NCBI GenBank assembly: GCA_049613665.1
Contig: JBMZCV010000195.1
Coordinates: 1-9,297, forward strand
Reading direction: 5' to 3'
DNA from: JBMZCV01 sp049613665
GTDB taxonomy: Bacteria; Bacteroidota; Bacteroidia; Chitinophagales; UBA2359
DNA length: 9,297 bases
The notes under the pieces are model-generated. The model saw nothing but the letters and a program-made list of their open reading frames with translations. It had not been told where the DNA came from and did not search any database. Below are positions 5,941 to 9,297 of the stretch, piece after piece (within the stretch, counting starts at the first letter, position 1; each line of letters starts with the position of its first letter). Both the position numbers and the translations under genes were made by a program.

Positions 5941-7377
5941 CTAATCAAAGCTACGCACTTTAATGATATTTTGCAAATCAATTATTTTGTTATGATATTC
6001 TTCATTCTTTTCCATTGATTTTTCTACTCTCTTGATAGCATGAGAAACTGTGCTATGGTCTCTTCCTCCAAAATGTCTTCCAATGCTTGTGAGCGATATT
6101 TCGGAACTTTCCTTAATAAGATACATAGCCATTTGGCGTGCTTGTGCAATATTTCGCTTGCGTCCTTTGCCCAACAAATCTTCGAGTGCAATATTTAGAT
6201 ACTCACAAACGATATTTTGCACAAAATCGGGCGACAATTTTTGAGGAATATTTCGTACCAAACTTCTGATAGTTTCCTGTGCCAAAGCCAAAGAAACCTC
6301 CTCTCCTTTCAAAGAAGACTGTCCTAAAATAGAAATCAACGCACCTTCTAGCTCTCTAATATTGGTTTTTACTTGCGTCGCAATTAGCTCTACTACTTCA
6401 CGAGAAATTTCGATACCATCGGCCTGCAATTTCTTTTCCAAAATCGCTATTCTTGTTTCCAAATCTGGTGCTTGCAAGTCTGCTGTCAAACCCCATTTGA
6501 AACGAGATAGCAAACGCTCTTCCATGCCTTCCAAATCTCGTGGCGGACGGTCTGAAGTCAAAATCAACTGCTTGCCAGAATGATGCAAATGATTGAAGGT
6601 ATGAAAAAAGATGTCTTGCGTTCTATCTTTATTTGCAAAAAACTGAATATCATCTACTATCAACACATCTATCATCTGATAAAATGCAGTAAATTCATTG
6701 ATGCCACCGCTTTTGACAGCTTCTATAAATTGATTGGTAAAACGCTCCGATGACACATACAACACCGTTTTGCGTGGATATACATTTTTTACATAATTGC
6801 CAATAGCTTGTGCCAAGTGCGTTTTGCCCAAACCTACACCACCATACAACACCAAAGGATTGAAAGATGTTTTTCCTGGCTTGTTGGCAACCGCAACACC
6901 TGCCGAGCGAGCAAGTTGATTACACTCTCCTTCCACAAAAGTCTCAAAAGTATGACTAGAATTGAGTTGTGACTCAATATTTATATTTTTGATGCCTGGT
7001 ATCACAAATGGATTTCGGATAGCTTCCGCATCCTCCTCTTTTCTGTATTGCTCAAACTCTCTTCTATAGTTTGGGTGATTTGGGTCAACTTTAATATTGA
7101 CTGCTGGCGAATGACTTGTTGGTTTTGCAACCACAATTTGATATTCTAGGCGTGCAGAGTCGCCCAGCTCTTTTTGAATGGAAGATTGCAGCAAAGCTAC
7201 ATAATGTTCTTCTAGCCATTCATAAAAAAACTGACTTGGTACCTGTATGGTGATTACCTTATTTTCGAGCTTTACGGGTTTTATGGGTTCGAACCAAGTT
7301 CGATAACTTTGCTCATTAATATGTTTTTTTATATTAACAAGGCATTCAGCCCATATTGTGTCAAGCGTTTTAAGCAT
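5941..7377 (-). CDS. dnaA: Chromosomal replication initiator protein DnaA
   Basis: DnaA is the AAA+ ATPase that binds DnaA boxes at oriC, melts the origin and recruits the replicative helicase. The 478 residues cover all four domains: domain I (1-~85, with IWAECLVNIKKHI and W/F residues typical of the helicase/partner-binding fold), a short variable domain II (~90-140), the AAA+ core, and the C-terminal DNA-binding domain. Seen motifs are Walker A GGVGLGKTH (179-187), Walker B VLIVDDIQF (238-246), sensor 1 LTSDRPP (273-279), an arginine-finger region EERLLSRFKWG (287-297), sensor 2 NIRELEGAL (339-347), and the DnaA signature GGRDHSTVSHAIKR (437-450). An in-frame TAG nine bases upstream of the ATG fixes the start closely. 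A palindromic terminator follows the stop. A consensus promoter lies ~390 bp upstream, and DnaA-box-like sites lie within that leader, which suits autoregulation. Confidence 0.98.
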   Translation of the reverse strand: MLKTLDTIWAECLVNIKKHINEQSYRTWFEPIKPVKLENKVITIQVPSQFFYEWLEEHYVALLQSSIQKELGDSARLEYQIVVAKPTSHSPAVNIKVDPNHPNYRREFEQYRKEEDAEAIRNPFVIPGIKNINIESQLNSSHTFETFVEGECNQLARSAGVAVANKPGKTSFNPLVLYGGVGLGKTHLAQAIGNYVKNVYPRKTVLYVSSERFTNQFIEAVKSGGINEFTAFYQMIDVLIVDDIQFFANKDRTQDIFFHTFNHLHHSGKQLILTSDRPPRDLEGMEERLLSRFKWGLTADLQAPDLETRIAILEKKLQADGIEISREVVELIATQVKTNIRELEGALISILGQSSLKGEEVSLALAQETIRSLVRNIPQKLSPDFVQNIVCEYLNIALEDLLGKGRKRNIAQARQMAMYLIKESSEISLTSIGRHFGGRDHSTVSHAIKRVEKSMEKNEEYHNKIIDLQNIIKVRSFD

Positions 7378-7598
7378 ATATACCTAGCTTGTGGAGTTTT
7401 ACGAAACAAATGTGATTTTTCTTGAAACAAATTAAGCTACTGTAAAAAAGACATCGCTTATTGTTTGCATACAATGACTTTTTGCAAGCCTTATATTATA
7501 AATATCAAGCATTTAAATTCAATAATAGTGTATTATTTTGTGCTTCATTTTATGATGTATGTGTGTTTTTGATTACAGAAATGATTGCGAAGTTCTTA

Positions 7599-7695
7599 TT
7601 TTTTTTTTTTTTAAAGAAAAATTGTGATAGCTTTTTACAAAATACATATACATATTTTCACAAAAAAAAAAAAATATTGTGTAAAATGTTGATAA
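7599..7695. promoter_or_regulatory. Candidate DnaA-binding / AT-rich unwinding region upstream of dnaA
   Basis: Two abutting 9-mers at 7678-7686 and 7687-7695 read, on the minus strand, TTTTACACA and TTATCAACA; each differs at one base from the E. coli DnaA box TTATNCACA and both have the same orientation. Next to them are a run of 13 A (7662-7674), an alternating AT segment and a run of 14 T (7599-7612), which together would melt easily. The layout suits an origin or a DnaA autoregulatory site. Only two good boxes are visible and Bacteroidota origins are not always beside dnaA, so this is tentative. Confidence 0.4.
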
Positions 7696-7776
7696 TCAAG
7701 TTCTTAAACAATTTTAAAAATCATTTCTTATTTTTCATTCAAATAATTGTTAATGCTTTGATTTCTTTTTAGCACG

Positions 7777-7807
7777 CAAAGATAGGAAAAAAGCTAAGTT
7801 TATCAAA
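7777..7807 (-). promoter_or_regulatory. Consensus Bacteroidota promoter reading toward dnaA
   Basis: On the minus strand TTTG (7807-7804) is followed by 19 bases and then TATCTTTG (7784-7777), a full match to the Bacteroidota pattern TTTG-N19-TAnnTTTG. Transcription would start near 7770, giving dnaA a leader of about 390 bases that contains the DnaA-box-like sites. No protein-coding frame in the leader looks real. Confidence 0.65.
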
Positions 7808-7968
7808 AGCATCGCATATAAGTTTCAGATAACAACAGAAATGTTAGTTTAAGCTTATCTTGCTTCTTTTGAGGAATTGTATAGCTCCTGTGACTCGACA
7901 ATAAATAAAAAAAACTCATTAAAACAAATAATAACAACATAAATTTATTATTTTTACGTTATCTTTTA

Positions 7969-7976
7969 TATTTTTG
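7969..7976 (+). promoter_or_regulatory. Bacteroidota -7 box for the secreted protein gene at 8013
   Basis: TATTTTTG matches TAnnTTTG in full; TTTA at 7944-7947 is a weak -33 candidate at 21 bases distance. The transcript would begin near 7983, which excludes the TTG at 7974 as start codon and supports the ATG at 8013 with a leader of about 30 bases. Confidence 0.55.
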
Positions 7977-8012
7977 CAAAAACTTTTTTCAAAACCTATT
8001 AAAAATTTAAAC

Positions 8013-8924
8013 ATGAAAAACATCAACACTTTATTTTTCATTTGTGTTTTATTTCTAAGTGCCTTAACAGTTTCGGCACAAGAAATTAGCATTGCAGAGG
8101 CACGAGACTTGAACGAAGGTTCGGAAATCACCATTTCTGGCGTTATCATAAACGGCGGCGAGTTAGGCGGCATCAGATATATGCAAGACGCAACAGGCGG
8201 CATCGGTATTTATGATACCAATTATGCCGACGACCTTATGGTAGGAATGCAAGTACGCATTACAGGCACAACAACTAGCTACAATGAACTATTTGAGATA
8301 GAAAGTTTAAGCAGCGTTGAGGTTTTGGCAGAAAATGTAACGCCAGAAGCTCCAGCAGTAAGCATAACCGAAGCCTTCAACGAAACTTATGAAGGTAGGC
8401 TTGTGATGCTTGAAAATATTTCATTTACCGATGTTACATTAGCAGCCAACAACAATACTTTCATTGATGGCTCTGGCAATTACGACATCACAGACGGCAC
8501 AAATAGTGGCGTTTTGCGTGTATATTGGAATACTGATGTAGTAGCTACACCTATGCCAACAGGTACTTTCAACGTTATGGGAATCATAGGGCAGTATAGT
8601 CCAGATGGCAACCCAAGCGAAGGCTATCAGTTTTTGGTGCGTAGCCTTACTGATTTTGATGGCTCTACCAATATCAATACGCCTACTTTTGAAGCAGTAA
8701 AAATTGCTACTTATCCAAATCCTGCCAGCGACATTCTAACTATCGAATTGCCTGCTAATGAGCAGTTTACAAACATTAATATTTTGAATGTAAATGGTCA
8801 AAATATTTATAAAGCAAACATTTCAGCAGCTAAGTTTGAATTAAATGTAAGCGAGTGGGCAGCAGGCATTTATTTCTTGCAAGTAGATGGCAAAATGGCG
8901 AAAAGTTTTGCGGTAGCGAAATAA
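8013..8924 (+). CDS. Secreted T9SS cargo protein with OB-fold-like domains and C-terminal sorting domain
   Basis: The 303-residue product starts with a classic signal peptide (MKNINTLFFI, hydrophobic core, cleavage near TVSA-Q at residue 22-23). Residues about 24-110 (ISIAEARDLNEGSEITISGV, then GGIRYMQDATGGIGIYD, then GMQVRITGTTTSYNELFEI) resemble the OB-fold modules found in secreted nucleases and related Bacteroidota proteins. Residues 115-215 look like a second, related unit (GRLVMLENISF, then VMGIIGQYSPDG and GYQFLVRSLTDF). Residues 228-303 are a type A T9SS sorting domain: YPNPASDILTIEL, INILNVNGQ, WAAGIYFLQVDG and a basic/hydrophobic C-terminus. It should cross the outer membrane through the type IX system and be anchored or released. 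No catalytic domain is visible, so ligand and role are unknown. The gene stands alone, divergent from dnaA with ~635 bp between starts. An in-frame TTG at 7974 would place 13 extra residues before the signal peptide and is less likely. Confidence 0.9.
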   Translation: MKNINTLFFICVLFLSALTVSAQEISIAEARDLNEGSEITISGVIINGGELGGIRYMQDATGGIGIYDTNYADDLMVGMQVRITGTTTSYNELFEIESLSSVEVLAENVTPEAPAVSITEAFNETYEGRLVMLENISFTDVTLAANNNTFIDGSGNYDITDGTNSGVLRVYWNTDVVATPMPTGTFNVMGIIGQYSPDGNPSEGYQFLVRSLTDFDGSTNINTPTFEAVKIATYPNPASDILTIELPANEQFTNINILNVNGQNIYKANISAAKFELNVSEWAAGIYFLQVDGKMAKSFAVAK

Positions 8925-8937
8925 ACTCTATAATTCA

Positions 8938-9130
8938 TTAACAATGATTCGGACATTTTTTATAACATTTTTCAGTTTAATAAAAAAATATCTTTTGGCA
9001 AGGAAAACATATTATTTTTCAGTTCAAAAGGCCATTAAATTTGCAAGCATTGGGGCCGCCTTAGCCTAAAAAAAATAGTATGTTTAAGCCTTTGATAAAA
9101 AAATGTATTAATGTCCGAACTATTGGTTAA
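8938..9130. mobile_element. MITE-like segment bounded by ~20-bp imperfect inverted repeats
   Basis: The left end TTAACAATGATTCGGACATT (8938-8957) aligns with the reverse complement of 9110-9130, which reads TTAAC-C-AAT-AG-TTCGGACATT: one extra base and two mismatches. The inner ten bases TTCGGACATT are exact. The enclosed ~150 bp have no transposase. A 41-codon frame (8944-9069) begins inside the left end and is probably chance. Both outer ends carry TTAA, which could be part of the repeats or of a target site. It may be a non-autonomous element, an IS remnant or paired operators. Confidence 0.45.
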
Positions 9131-9158
9131 AATAGTAAAAGCTGTTTGAAAACAAGTG

Positions 9159-9199
9159 AAAAAGAAACAAATATTTTGAAAATGTTTGTTTCTTTTTTT
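9159..9199 (+). terminator. Intrinsic terminator hairpin before the mutase gene
   Basis: The arm AAAAAGAAACAAA (9159-9171) pairs exactly with 9185-9197; a T-G wobble and further A-T pairs extend the stem almost to the tip. A T run (9193-9199) and more T bases follow. It lies 51 bases upstream of the ATG at 9251, so it would stop rightward transcripts from the secreted-protein gene and imply a separate promoter for the mutase. The stem is AT-rich and may be weaker than the dnaA terminator. Confidence 0.65.
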
Positions 9200-9250
9200 A
9201 TTTTTAGCCAACTTTCATCAAAAATAAACACATTATAATATAAATTATTT

Positions 9251-9297
9251 ATGACAAAAATTAAGTTTGGAACAGACGGTTGGCGTGCTATTATCGC
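9251..9297 (+). CDS. Phosphoglucomutase/phosphomannomutase family protein (5' end only)
   Basis: Only 15 codons are visible, reading MTKIKFGTDGWRAII before the window edge. The K-F-G-T-D-G-W-R-A-I-I motif is the characteristic start of alpha-D-phosphohexomutases of the phosphoglucomutase/phosphomannomutase family, which interconvert hexose 1- and 6-phosphates; the catalytic phosphoserine would lie downstream. Substrate specificity cannot be told from this fragment. The start follows a terminator hairpin, and I see no clear TAnnTTTG box in the 51 bases between. Confidence 0.85.
   Translation, partial: MTKIKFGTDGWRAII

Noticed and set aside
6050..6583. Plus-strand frames at 6050-6244 and 6362-6583.
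   Set aside because: They are antisense to dnaA, which has all its motifs in the minus frame.
7461..7772. A 103-residue plus-strand frame rich in Phe, Lys and Asn upstream of dnaA.
   Set aside because: It arises from AT-rich homopolymer tracts, is low complexity and overlaps the promoter/DnaA-box region.
7919..8203. A minus-strand frame overlapping the start of the secreted protein gene.
   Set aside because: The opposite strand encodes a signal peptide and OB-like domain; this is a shadow.
8944..9069. A 41-codon frame starting MIRTFFITFF.
   Set aside because: It begins inside the inverted-repeat end, has no upstream promoter of its own and no recognisable features; probably chance.

Overview
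The window looks like a low-GC chromosome segment from a Bacteroidota bacterium, most likely Cytophagales-like. Four things point that way: a type IX secretion (T9SS) C-terminal sorting domain on a secreted protein, a SprB-type repeat in a giant secreted protein, promoters of the Bacteroidota form (TTTG, about 19 bp, TAnnTTTG) instead of the E. coli form, and start codons without Shine-Dalgarno sequences. The genus cannot be fixed from the sequence alone.

Layout from left to right. Positions 1-3835 (possibly to 3928), minus strand, hold the N-terminal ~1280 residues of a giant exported repeat protein that runs off the left edge. It has a signal peptide, two diverged copies of a ~155-residue module, a SprB-like repeat, Ig/PKD-like domains, and then a tandem array of 174-residue units encoded by 522-bp DNA repeats. 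Two complete 522-bp copies are identical. Positions 3836-4541 are an AT-rich divergent intergenic region with a 69-bp imperfect hairpin and a promoter-like -7 box. Positions 4542-5180 (+) encode an intact 212-residue protein that resembles an IS1595/IS1016-type transposase at both ends but seems to lack the catalytic residues. Positions 5181-5940 carry no gene; they hold five degenerate copies of a ~70-120 bp repeat, an 18-bp perfect inverted repeat and a 48-bp perfect palindrome that acts as a terminator. Positions 5941-7377 (-) are dnaA, complete with all hallmark motifs. Positions 7378-8012 are a divergent control region: a consensus promoter for dnaA ~390 bp upstream of its start, two abutting DnaA-box-like 9-mers, long T and A tracts (a candidate origin or autoregulatory region), and a promoter for the rightward gene. 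Positions 8013-8924 (+) encode a 303-residue secreted T9SS cargo with OB-fold-like repeats. Positions 8938-9130 are bounded by imperfect ~20-bp inverted repeats (MITE-like), followed by a terminator hairpin at 9159-9199. Position 9251 starts a phosphoglucomutase/phosphomannomutase-family gene cut by the right edge.

Functionally, the two secreted proteins are probably surface or released T9SS products, the large one an adhesin-like fibre. dnaA and the sugar-phosphate mutase are housekeeping genes. The genes look like separate transcription units, not one operon. The least explained parts are the transposase-derived gene with the degenerate repeat array directly behind it, and the homogenised 522-bp array inside the adhesin.
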